DNA of 64,000 nucleotides from contig CAYRYD010000004.1 of assembly GCA_964428345.1 (NCBI GenBank), positions 155,241-219,240 of the forward strand, in the 5' to 3' direction. Below the pieces are notes generated by a model that was not told the DNA's origin, did not search any database, and saw nothing but the letters and a program-made list of their open reading frames with translations. This DNA comes from JABDMH01 sp964428345 (GTDB lineage Bacteria > Bacteroidota > Bacteroidia > Chitinophagales > Saprospiraceae). The position numbers were made by a program, and so were the translations under genes. Each line of letters begins with the position of its first letter. Position 1 is the stretch's first letter. Below are positions 44,320-52,403 of this stretch, piece after piece.

Positions 44320-47058
44320 TTATCGACCTGCCCGGTCTATCAACAAGATTAATGTCAGGACAGCGGTAGCCTGACTGACTGCATTGGCCAGTACCTCACC
44401 CCAGTCAATCGGTTCTCTCTCCGGTTCTGTGCGTGTCCTTTCCGGATCCTTGACGCCCACCTGGATGATCGAGCCTTTTTCCACTTTGGGATAAACTACA
44501 AACATCCCGAAATCTTTGGCCTGGCGGATAATCCCGTTGGGATATTCTACGGTAACCTTCCTCCGGTCACCATTGTCGGCAAAACCCCCGGCAAACTTTT
44601 CAATATAGTATCTCGCTGAATGGTTTCCGTCAAATACTACCGTCACCCGGTTGTTTACTCCCAAAAGGTCCTGCCGGTATAGTTTGGTCGTGTTGACCGC
44701 GCCTCCCACCGATACAAAATCCTTGATCTTGGGAATATCGATCACATCGCCATCTTTTAGTATGATGTTGGCCTGACTGCGTTCGTTTCTCATGACTTCC
44801 GCAAGCTGGATCACAATGGGACCGGTGGCATCGTGTGTCCGGACCAGCGTGGCACCTTCCGGAAATGCTTCCTCGGTGAGTCCGCCAGCCCGTCGGATCA
44901 CATTGGTGATCCGTTCGTTGTCGGCAATGATGGTATAAGGACCCGGATACCGGACTTCGCCATTAAGGGTGATCATCTTGGGAAATTCAAACTCGGGTAC
45001 CGATCGCACATACACCCGGTCATAGGGCTGCAGGGTAAAATCGGTGGTTCCCACCGGATTGAGGTTTTCATCAATCGTCAGGGTGGCGATGGTCACCCGC
45101 GTAGGTTCATTTTGCTCGATGATCAACCGCGTCACTTCCACCCGGTTGGTCGCGGCATCGATGCGAAAACCATTGGCAAGAGTAATGAGGTCCTTGATGG
45201 TCATCGTTTCGTCGTAGGCAAAGGATCCCGGGTTACGAACCGATCCTGCAATAGCTATCGTAGCATCTTCGATGAAGGAGGTTTTTGACAATATCCTGAT
45301 CTCATCCCGGGGCCGTATGATCAGGTTTTGATCGGATTCCGGATTAGCCATTGCTTCCCTGAGGTTGACAGAGATGTATTCCGGTTCGCCGGTGTCTAAT
45401 GCCAGCCGGATTACATAGGCAAAATCAGTGGCCTGGGCACTCAGACCACCGGCCATCAGCACTACGTCCCGCAGTCGCATACTCAATGATGGGTCATAGG
45501 CAAAACTACCGGGATTTCGTACCTGACCGCTCACCGTCACATCGTATTGATCTGTGAATTTACCCCGGCTGAAGATACTCAGTTCATCTCCCGGTACCAG
45601 CAACAGGTTTTCGGCAGAAGCCGGATTATTCAACACGGTTTCCAATTGTACCCGGATGAAGTTAGAAGTTCCATCACGGTTATTTCGCCGCAAAACGGCA
45701 TAAGTGCGTTCCGATTCATCGGTCAATACCGATTTGGCAATCAGGTCGTGTACCCGCATGCCGGTGGTATATTCGTATTCCCCCGGCAATTCGACTGTTC
45801 CTGATACGGAAACAAAATTACGATAGGGGCTGGGAATCGTACGAACAGTGATCTGATCGCCATTCTTCAGGGTAAAATCACTGCCCTCTGCCGCCAGTTG
45901 ATTGAAGAAAATATCGATGACCTTCTGCTGATCATTTTCAAATCGCTTCAGCTGGATGATCTCTTTGTACGCATTGGGGCGAAAATCTCCGGCATACTCA
46001 AGCAGCCGCTGTAATTCTTCGCCTTCAACCAGTTCATATCGCATTGGCCGGTTTACCGCTCCGGTGATCGTGACGATCCTTTCGGCAATCGGAACCTGGA
46101 TGATATCATTGTCGGCCAGGTAGAAGTTGTCAGCAATAGTGGGGTCTTGCATATACTTGTAAACATCGATCCTCTCGACCGAACCATCATTGCGTATCCA
46201 TTTGATATTGCGGAGCGTACCGATGTCCGTTGGCCCACCGGCTGCTACCAGGGCATTGAAAGCAGAATTGATGGCCGATACCGTATGGCTGCCCGGAGTG
46301 AAGACTTCCCCGAATATGCCGATAGTGATCGTCCGTGCATAGCGTAAAGACACCTCAAACTGGTCTGGTTGAAAACGGTTAAATGCAGCGAAGTTTCGCA
46401 TGAGTTTGTCTTTGGCCGCCTTAAAATTCAAATCTTTCAGATAGATCCGCGGCATGGCAGAGGGACTGATATAGCCCGATTCATCGATCACATAAGTTCG
46501 TTCAAAAATGGAGGTCCCCCAGATCGAAATAGTGAGCTCATCTCCCGGACCAAGCCGGTAATTATCGCGGGGTTTGATGTTGTCGGCCTGGCGGAAAACC
46601 TTCAGGGTCTGGTTGCGAAAAATCTCCTGGCCATAGATTTTGGGAGCCGGCAAATCTGGTTCTTTTTCCGCCACCGCCTCGGCTACCGCCTCTTCGACGC
46701 TGGCTCCCTCCAATACAGATTCCTTGACCTCCCGGGCTGCCGCAGCATCGGATGTGCTAAGGGTCGGTGCGATCTCGGTATTTTGCATCTGGCTTACCTG
46801 CTGGGCCTGGTTTTTCTCGCGTTCAAGTTCTTCCAGGATTTCCCGGACAATCACCTCCACTTCATCGTATTGGTCTGGAGGGACCTGGTCTATCGACTCA
46901 TAAGTCACTCCTCTTTCCCTTAGCATCTGACGGAAACGGGCCTCGTCAATACCTCTTTCCACCAGTTGCTGGCGAATCAGATCATCGGTCACCTGAGCCT
47001 CAAGTGCACCGGGGTATGAAAAAACCAGCAGGCTAAAGAGTATGATCAAACGGGCCAT
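44320..47058 (-). CDS. Large SLBB-domain polysaccharide export protein (Wza-like)
   Basis: This is a 912-residue exported protein with a signal peptide (about 1-21) and a Glu-rich helical segment (about 25-145). A polysaccharide-export (PES) domain follows (YRLGPGDELTISIWGTSIFE), then about six SLBB/soluble-ligand-binding repeats such as VSGQVRNPGSFAYDPSLSMR and IAGSVRNPGSFAYDETMTI. A single hydrophobic helix lies near the C-terminus (AVLTLILLIDRAGR). It is two to three times longer than Wza. It belongs to the outer-membrane polysaccharide export family that carries capsule or EPS out of the cell. No Wzc-type co-polymerase is adjacent. It lies 4 bp from rfbB and 5 bp from rlmB. Confidence 0.92.
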   Translation of the reverse strand: MARLIILFSLLVFSYPGALEAQVTDDLIRQQLVERGIDEARFRQMLRERGVTYESIDQVPPDQYDEVEVIVREILEELEREKNQAQQVSQMQNTEIAPTLSTSDAAAAREVKESVLEGASVEEAVAEAVAEKEPDLPAPKIYGQEIFRNQTLKVFRQADNIKPRDNYRLGPGDELTISIWGTSIFERTYVIDESGYISPSAMPRIYLKDLNFKAAKDKLMRNFAAFNRFQPDQFEVSLRYARTITIGIFGEVFTPGSHTVSAINSAFNALVAAGGPTDIGTLRNIKWIRNDGSVERIDVYKYMQDPTIADNFYLADNDIIQVPIAERIVTITGAVNRPMRYELVEGEELQRLLEYAGDFRPNAYKEIIQLKRFENDQQKVIDIFFNQLAAEGSDFTLKNGDQITVRTIPSPYRNFVSVSGTVELPGEYEYTTGMRVHDLIAKSVLTDESERTYAVLRRNNRDGTSNFIRVQLETVLNNPASAENLLLVPGDELSIFSRGKFTDQYDVTVSGQVRNPGSFAYDPSLSMRLRDVVLMAGGLSAQATDFAYVIRLALDTGEPEYISVNLREAMANPESDQNLIIRPRDEIRILSKTSFIEDATIAIAGSVRNPGSFAYDETMTIKDLITLANGFRIDAATNRVEVTRLIIEQNEPTRVTIATLTIDENLNPVGTTDFTLQPYDRVYVRSVPEFEFPKMITLNGEVRYPGPYTIIADNERITNVIRRAGGLTEEAFPEGATLVRTHDATGPIVIQLAEVMRNERSQANIILKDGDVIDIPKIKDFVSVGGAVNTTKLYRQDLLGVNNRVTVVFDGNHSARYYIEKFAGGFADNGDRRKVTVEYPNGIIRQAKDFGMFVVYPKVEKGSIIQVGVKDPERTRTEPEREPIDWGEVLANAVSQATAVLTLILLIDRAGR

Positions 47059-47062
47059 TCGT

Positions 47063-48133
47063 TTACACCACTTTATACATTTTCTGATAATAGTCTTTGT
47101 ATGCTCCGCTGGTTACATGCTCAAGCCAGGCAGCATTCTTAAAGTACCAATCAATGGTTAAAGATAAACCCTCTTGCAAATTTATTGCAGGACTCCATCC
47201 CAACTCGTGCTTTATTTTTGTTGCATCAATGGCATAACGCTGGTCATGTCCCAACCGATCCTGCACAAACTTGATCAGCTTATGGGAGGTACCCTCCGCA
47301 TTCCCCATTTTCTGGTCAATCAATGTACACAGGTTCTCCACAATAGTCAGATTACGATGCTCGTTGTGACCTCCAATATTATAGGTCTCTCCGATACTAC
47401 CCCGGTGGGCAACCAAATCAATGGCTTCTACGTGATCGGTCACAAAAAGCCAGTCGCGTACATTACTGCCATCACCATACACCGGAAGGGATTTTCCGTG
47501 GCGAATATTATTGATAATCAGAGGGATTAATTTTTCCGGAAACTGATAGGGCCCGTAGTTATTCGAACAATTACTGATGACCACCGGCAGATGATAGGTA
47601 TGAAAGTACGCTCTCACCAGATGATCAGCGGCGGCTTTTGAGGCCGAATATGGCGACCGCGGATCGTATTTGGTCTCTTCTGTAAAATATCCGGAGGGTC
47701 CCAGGCTGCCATAGACCTCATCGGTCGACACCTGATAAAATAATTTTCCATCGAAAGAGCTCTCAATCCATAATTTACGGGCCTGGTTGAGCAAATTGGC
47801 TGTCCCTATGGTGTTGGTTTTCACAAAATCGAGGGGGGACAGGATCGACCGGTCGACGTGCGATTCTGCGGCCAGGTGAATGACCAGATCGGGCTGGTAG
47901 GTCCGGAAAACTCTTTCCGTCTCCGCTTCGTCCGTTATACACACTTTTTCAAAAATATAATTGCTCGACCCTTCGATATCCCGGAGATTTTCGAGATTGC
48001 CGGCATAAGTCAGGCTGTCCAGATTGATGATCGTCGAGTCCGGATATTTCCTGACCATATGGCGCAGTACATGGCTACCGATGAAACCGGCCCCTCCGGT
48101 GATCAGGATATTCTTGTATTGTCTTTCTGTCAT
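47063..48133 (-). CDS. rfbB: dTDP-glucose 4,6-dehydratase
   Basis: RfbB (RmlB) converts dTDP-glucose to dTDP-4-keto-6-deoxyglucose. The 356-residue SDR enzyme shows the NAD-binding TGGAGFIGSHV motif, the active-site YSASKAAADH (YxxxK), the STDEVYG catalytic segment with Asp/Glu, and DWLFVTDHVEAI. It lies 2 bp from the upstream UXS gene and 4 bp from the SLBB gene. No rmlA/C/D genes are nearby, so other parts of the pathway lie elsewhere. Confidence 0.95.
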   Translation of the reverse strand: MTERQYKNILITGGAGFIGSHVLRHMVRKYPDSTIINLDSLTYAGNLENLRDIEGSSNYIFEKVCITDEAETERVFRTYQPDLVIHLAAESHVDRSILSPLDFVKTNTIGTANLLNQARKLWIESSFDGKLFYQVSTDEVYGSLGPSGYFTEETKYDPRSPYSASKAAADHLVRAYFHTYHLPVVISNCSNNYGPYQFPEKLIPLIINNIRHGKSLPVYGDGSNVRDWLFVTDHVEAIDLVAHRGSIGETYNIGGHNEHRNLTIVENLCTLIDQKMGNAEGTSHKLIKFVQDRLGHDQRYAIDATKIKHELGWSPAINLQEGLSLTIDWYFKNAAWLEHVTSGAYKDYYQKMYKVV

Positions 48134-48135
48134 CC

Positions 48136-49071
48136 TTATACAACTCTTTTAAAGTATTCCAAAGTACGTCGTAATCCCTCCCCGCGGTCGATCTGTGGTT
48201 CCCATTTCAGGATTTCGCGGGCCCTGGTAATATCCGGCTGGCGAACTTTCGGATCATCTACGGGTAGCGGTAAATAACTCAGAACCGATTTGGAGTTTTC
48301 CACCAGGCTGATGATCTCTGAAGCCAGTTGTTTCACTGGAATCTCGGCAGGATTGCCAATATTGACCGGTAAATGATAGTCGCATTGCAGCAGCCGGAAA
48401 ATTCCTTCGATCAGGTCATCCACATAGCAAAATGATCTGGTCTGCATACCATCGCCAAAAATCGTAATCGGCTCATTTCGCAGAGCCTGACCCATGAAAG
48501 CCGGAAGAGCCCGGCCATCATCCAGGCGCATCCTGGGTCCATAGGTATTGAAGATGCGGGCTATCCGGGTTTCGAGACCATGGGTATTGTGATAGGCCAT
48601 AGTTATCGCTTCCTGAAAACGCTTCGCTTCATCGTAGACACCACGGGGCCCTACCGGATTGACATTGCCCCAGTAATCTTCTTTTTGCGGATGCACCAGA
48701 GGGTCGCCGTAGACTTCGGAAGTCGATGCGATCAGGATCCTGGCTTTTTTTACCCGGGCCAGTCCCAAAAGGTTATGAGTGCCCAACGAACCTACCTTGA
48801 GAGTCTGGATGGGCATTCGCAGGTAGTCGATCGGGCTTGCCGGTGAGGCAAAATGCAGGATGTAATCCAGCCGTCCGGGCACATGGACAAACTTGGAGAC
48901 ATCGTGGTGATAAAATTCAAAATCCTTCTCCCGGAAAAGGTGCTCGATATTGCTCAAAGATCCGGTAAGCAGATTATCCATCGCCACCACCCGGAAGCCT
49001 TCGGCCATAAACCGGTCACACAGATGCGAACCCAGAAATCCAGCGGCTCCGGTAATCAGAACTCTCTTCAA
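48136..49071 (-). CDS. UDP-glucuronate decarboxylase (UDP-xylose synthase) family SDR
   Basis: This is a 311-residue extended SDR: TGAAGFLGSHLCDRF (NAD site), STSEVYGDP, YDEAKRFQEA (YxxxK) and the family-typical RIFNTYGPRM and SFCYVDDLIEG. These fit UXS enzymes, which decarboxylate UDP-glucuronate to UDP-xylose via a 4-keto intermediate. It is the first gene of the minus-strand operon with rfbB, the SLBB export protein, rlmB and the TraB protein. UDP-glucose dehydrogenase, the supplier of its substrate, is not in this window. Confidence 0.93.
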   Translation of the reverse strand: MKRVLITGAAGFLGSHLCDRFMAEGFRVVAMDNLLTGSLSNIEHLFREKDFEFYHHDVSKFVHVPGRLDYILHFASPASPIDYLRMPIQTLKVGSLGTHNLLGLARVKKARILIASTSEVYGDPLVHPQKEDYWGNVNPVGPRGVYDEAKRFQEAITMAYHNTHGLETRIARIFNTYGPRMRLDDGRALPAFMGQALRNEPITIFGDGMQTRSFCYVDDLIEGIFRLLQCDYHLPVNIGNPAEIPVKQLASEIISLVENSKSVLSYLPLPVDDPKVRQPDITRAREILKWEPQIDRGEGLRRTLEYFKRVV

Positions 49072-49100
49072 TGCAGGTATTTTTCATTGGTTACAGCATG

Positions 49101-49108
49101 CAAAGGTA
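49101..49108 (-). promoter_or_regulatory. Candidate -7 element of the sugar/export operon
   Basis: TACCTTTG on the minus strand matches TAnnTTTG, 30 bp upstream of the UXS ATG. It lies in the divergent region opposite the waaA unit's first gene. Confidence 0.5.
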
Positions 49109-49189
49109 ATAAATGACGCATTGCCAACATCCGTTCTTTAATGACAGTGACAGGAAGTGAGCTTCATCGTTTTACTTTGAAAAAGGGGT

Positions 49190-49197
49190 TACCTTTG
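49190..49197 (+). promoter_or_regulatory. Candidate -7 element of the waaA unit
   Basis: TACCTTTG matches TAnnTTTG and ends 6 bp before the ATG at 49204, which implies a very short or absent leader. It overlaps an upstream in-frame ATG (49141), which is therefore unlikely to be used. Confidence 0.4.
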
Positions 49198-49203
49198 CGG
49201 GGC

Positions 49204-49944
49204 ATGAAGTTCACTGGCTGGAAAATAACTGCTTTTCTACTCTGTTTGGCATTGACTACCCGGGGTCAGACTCCAGACTCATTAGGCAGCCTGATTATGA
49301 TCAGACCCCATTACGGAGCCGGCTTATCTCTGGCTGACCTCCACGACCGTTTTGGTCACCACTTTAATCCCGGGGCATCTATTTCCTGGCTCTCCACAAA
49401 AAATCTATTTCTGGGCATTCAATATGACTATGTTTTTGGCAACCAGGTAAAGGAAGATGTACTCTCCCATTTGCGCACGATAGAGGGAGGGATCATAGGC
49501 AGTGATATGCAATTTGCCAGTGTTGCTCTGCGAGAAAGAGGACAGGCACTCTCCACAGATCTTGGTTACTTCATTCAATTCCCGGGTTTGCGGGCAAGAT
49601 CCGGTTTTCTGCTTACGGCCGGTGCGGCTTATCTGAAGCATAAAATCAGGATTGTGGATGACTATGATTCTGTGATTCACCTGCGGGACCCTTACATTAA
49701 GGGCTACGACCGCCTGACTGAAGGATTCGGCCTGACTCAGGGAATCTCCTATGTATTTCTCGCCCGGGATAAAATGGTCAATTTTTCATTGGGTATCCGG
49801 GTGATGGAAGCTTTTACCAAAGACCAACGACAGTACAATTATGATCAAAGCCCCCTAAAATCCAGAAGGCTGGATATCCTGGCGGGACTTCAACTGGGCT
49901 GGGTACTACCTGTTTATCTTACCCCGGAAACCCGGTACTACTGA
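49204..49944 (+). CDS. Predicted outer-membrane beta-barrel protein of unknown function
   Basis: This is a 246-residue exported protein with the signal peptide MKFTGWKITAFLLCLALTTR-GQ. The mature part has alternating hydrophobic and polar strands (NLFLGIQYDYVFGN, GFLLTAGAAYLKHKIRIV, VNFSLGIRVMEAF, LAGLQLGWVLPVYL) that suggest a small beta-barrel. The ATG at 49204 is chosen because the earlier ATG (49141) gives no signal peptide and overlaps a promoter element. It precedes waaA by 1 bp, so the pair is translationally linked. A link to LPS biogenesis is inferred only from position. Confidence 0.82.
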   Translation: MKFTGWKITAFLLCLALTTRGQTPDSLGSLIMIRPHYGAGLSLADLHDRFGHHFNPGASISWLSTKNLFLGIQYDYVFGNQVKEDVLSHLRTIEGGIIGSDMQFASVALRERGQALSTDLGYFIQFPGLRARSGFLLTAGAAYLKHKIRIVDDYDSVIHLRDPYIKGYDRLTEGFGLTQGISYVFLARDKMVNFSLGIRVMEAFTKDQRQYNYDQSPLKSRRLDILAGLQLGWVLPVYLTPETRYY

Positions 49945-49945
49945 T

Positions 49946-51178
49946 ATGGTGACAGCTCTGTATTCATTGATCATCAGAGTATACGGGATTCTGATCTCCC
50001 TGGTTGCACCATTCGTTCCCAAAGCCAGGAAATGGCTTGCAGGCCGGAGGGATATCTGGAAAAAGCTGGAGACTCACCACGACGATAAAAGGCGACCAGT
50101 CTGGATACATTGTTCTTCCCTGGGTGAGTTTGAACAGGGCCGGCCGGTCATAGAAGCCTTGAAAAGGGAATATCCCCACCTACCCCTGGTCCTTACTTTC
50201 TTTTCACCCAGTGGGTATGAGGTCCGAAAAGAATATGCCCAGGCTGACAGGATTTATTATTTACCGTTGGATACCCCTGCCAATGCCAACAGGTTTATCA
50301 AGCTGATTAACCCGAGGATGGCTTTATTCGTGAAATACGATTTTTGGTTCAATTATCTGCAGGTACTGATCCATCAGCAGATCCCTTTCTGTTTTATTTC
50401 AGCGACCTTTCGACCCAACCACTTTTTATTCAGGAAATGGGCAACATCCCTGCTGGCGATAGTGCAAAAGGCAGACCGTATCTTTGTACAGGATGATCTG
50501 AGTTATCAACTTCTCCAGTCACGTGATTTTCCGGTTACAGTATCGGGTGACACTCGCATCGACCGGGTCATTCAGCTGCAATCTGACCTCAAAAAATATC
50601 CATTTCTTAAAAAGGTATCCCGGCCCATAATCATCCTGGGCAGTGTCTGGCCACAAGACCTGAAGATCGTTGCCGGCTGGATTAACGAAAACCGGGCAAA
50701 GTATTTCTTTATCATTGCGCCACACGATATTGGTGTATCGACGATGCACAAAATTCAGTCAATGCTGGCAGGTGATTACCTTCATTTTTCGGAAGCAGCA
50801 TCACTAACTGGTCTGGAAAACGGTATTCTGGTCAATACGATCGGAGACCTCGCTCATTTGTATCAATACGGAATCCTGGCGTATATCGGAGGCGGTTTTG
50901 GTAAGGGAATTCACAGTATACTGGAGCCGGTAGCCGCCGGTCTGCCGGTGATTTTTGGACCCAATTACCAAAAATTCAATGAAGCCAATGCTCTTTTGAG
51001 GACGGGATCCGCAATGACGGTCTCTGACGGAGCAGCATTGGCCAGGGCGATGGAGGTCTTGCTTGCCGAACCCCGTTATCGCGAAGCAAAGAAGGGAATT
51101 ACCGAATACCTTTGCCATCACCAGGGGGCCACTTTAAAAGTAGTGCAGTACCTTGCCACCCAGAAAAGTTTGTCATGA
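49946..51178 (+). CDS. waaA: 3-deoxy-D-manno-octulosonic acid (KDO) transferase
   Basis: WaaA transfers KDO from CMP-KDO to lipid A precursor. The 410-residue GT30 glycosyltransferase has one N-terminal membrane helix (about 5-22), the catalytic-site motif CSSLGEFEQGRPVIEAL, the acceptor-side LTFFSPSGYEVRK and the C-terminal donor-binding YIGGGFGKGIHSILEPVAAG. It lies 1 bp after the predicted outer-membrane protein gene and overlaps the PfkB kinase by 4 nt, so the three form an operon. Confidence 0.95.
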   Translation: MVTALYSLIIRVYGILISLVAPFVPKARKWLAGRRDIWKKLETHHDDKRRPVWIHCSSLGEFEQGRPVIEALKREYPHLPLVLTFFSPSGYEVRKEYAQADRIYYLPLDTPANANRFIKLINPRMALFVKYDFWFNYLQVLIHQQIPFCFISATFRPNHFLFRKWATSLLAIVQKADRIFVQDDLSYQLLQSRDFPVTVSGDTRIDRVIQLQSDLKKYPFLKKVSRPIIILGSVWPQDLKIVAGWINENRAKYFFIIAPHDIGVSTMHKIQSMLAGDYLHFSEAASLTGLENGILVNTIGDLAHLYQYGILAYIGGGFGKGIHSILEPVAAGLPVIFGPNYQKFNEANALLRTGSAMTVSDGAALARAMEVLLAEPRYREAKKGITEYLCHHQGATLKVVQYLATQKSLS

Positions 51179-52173
51179 ACAGTTTTCTTCCTACTCCTCA
51201 GTTTTTAAACCTGACCCGCAGCAAGCGGGTGCTGGTCATTGGCGATGTCATGATCGACCAGTATCTTTCCGGATCGGTCAGCCGGATATCGCCAGAGGCA
51301 CCAGTGCCGATTCTCTTACACCAGGAAACCACTTTTCGGCCGGGTGGTGCTGCCAACGTAGCACTCAACCTGGCTGGCCTGGACAATGAGGTCTGGCTTG
51401 CTTCCGCCATTGGTACCGATGAAATGGGCAATCTCCTCAAAGAGATGCTGAAATCCAATAACATTAATATTGATTTGTTACTGGCCGATGTACGGCAAAT
51501 GACGACCTCCAAGACCAGGATCATGGCCGGCAAACAGCACCTGCTGAGGGTAGACCGGGAAAAAAAGGAAAATATCCCCTCCGATCTGCTGGTTCATTTG
51601 CTGGAGATGACCGAGAGGCTACTCCAGGAAAAGAAACCTGATATAGCAGTTTTACAGGACTATAACAAAGGACTGCTGACCACCGAAAGTATTTCCGGAA
51701 TTTTGGGGCTGCTTCAAAAGTACCAGGTACCGGTAGCCGTTGATCCCAAGTTTGAAAATTTCTATGCCTATCAGGGGGTCACTATCTTCAAGCCCAACCT
51801 GGCCGAACTCCGGGCCAATGTACCTTTTAAGGTCGAGATCAACGAATCAAGTCTGCTGGAGGCAGCAACTTATCTGCGATCCCGGCTCAATTGTCAGATC
51901 GTTTTGATTACCCTATCCGAAAGGGGGGTCTTTATAGATGATGGGGATACCCATGTTCTTATCCCTGCTGAAAAACGCCTCATCGCCGATGTCTGCGGAG
52001 CCGGTGATACGGTGATCAGCGTAGCCTCCGTGGCATACGTGGCTGGCATGCGGCTTCAGGATATTGCGTATTGGTCCTCTTACTGTGGCACCCTTGTCTG
52101 CCAGTATCCCGGGGTAAAACCCATCACCCGGGAGATGTTGAGCTTACCACAGCAAGCTAGTTCCAAGGTATAA
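51175..52173 (+). CDS. PfkB-family kinase, heptose-7-phosphate kinase-like (HldE domain I)
   Basis: This is a 332-residue ribokinase-fold enzyme most like the kinase half of HldE/RfaE, which phosphorylates D-glycero-D-manno-heptose 7-phosphate. Visible features are VLVIGDVMIDQY, RPGGAANVALNLAGL, AVLQDYNKG and the GAGD catalytic motif in VCGAGDTVISVASV. The nucleotidyltransferase half is absent. The ATG at 51175 overlaps the waaA stop (ATGA), which decides the start. Position next to waaA supports an LPS inner-core heptose role, though other PfkB substrates are possible. Confidence 0.88.
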   Translation: MNSFLPTPQFLNLTRSKRVLVIGDVMIDQYLSGSVSRISPEAPVPILLHQETTFRPGGAANVALNLAGLDNEVWLASAIGTDEMGNLLKEMLKSNNINIDLLLADVRQMTTSKTRIMAGKQHLLRVDREKKENIPSDLLVHLLEMTERLLQEKKPDIAVLQDYNKGLLTTESISGILGLLQKYQVPVAVDPKFENFYAYQGVTIFKPNLAELRANVPFKVEINESSLLEAATYLRSRLNCQIVLITLSERGVFIDDGDTHVLIPAEKRLIADVCGAGDTVISVASVAYVAGMRLQDIAYWSSYCGTLVCQYPGVKPITREMLSLPQQASSKV

Positions 52174-52403
52174 TGTAACAATTATAACACAAAAACCGAA
52201 ACCCGGCTACCAACCACCACAATCTGCTGTCTGAACCGAAATGCTTTTCGACCAGGATCGTGCAAGGAAGGGGTTGAGTTCTGCCCGTCAGGGACCGCAG
52301 ATTGCAAACGCCACGGTTTTCTGTTAAATAAGCTTGGTCTTGAGGGTAATTTCATATCTTACGCCACAAATTATAATTTCCTTAATCGATTAATTAAAAG
52401 CAT
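52174..52403. other. Intergenic region upstream of the T9SS cargo gene
   Basis: No gene is visible in this 230-bp stretch. A near-consensus -7 element (TATCTTAC, 52355-52362) with an upstream TTG (52334-52336) lies 41 bp before the ATG at 52404 and is the likely promoter. The rest shows no repeat or hairpin that I can support. Confidence 0.5.

Noticed and set aside
49141..49203. Earlier ATG for the outer-membrane protein gene before waaA
   Set aside because: It removes the signal peptide from the N-terminus and overlaps a TAnnTTTG promoter element; the ATG at 49204 fits better.
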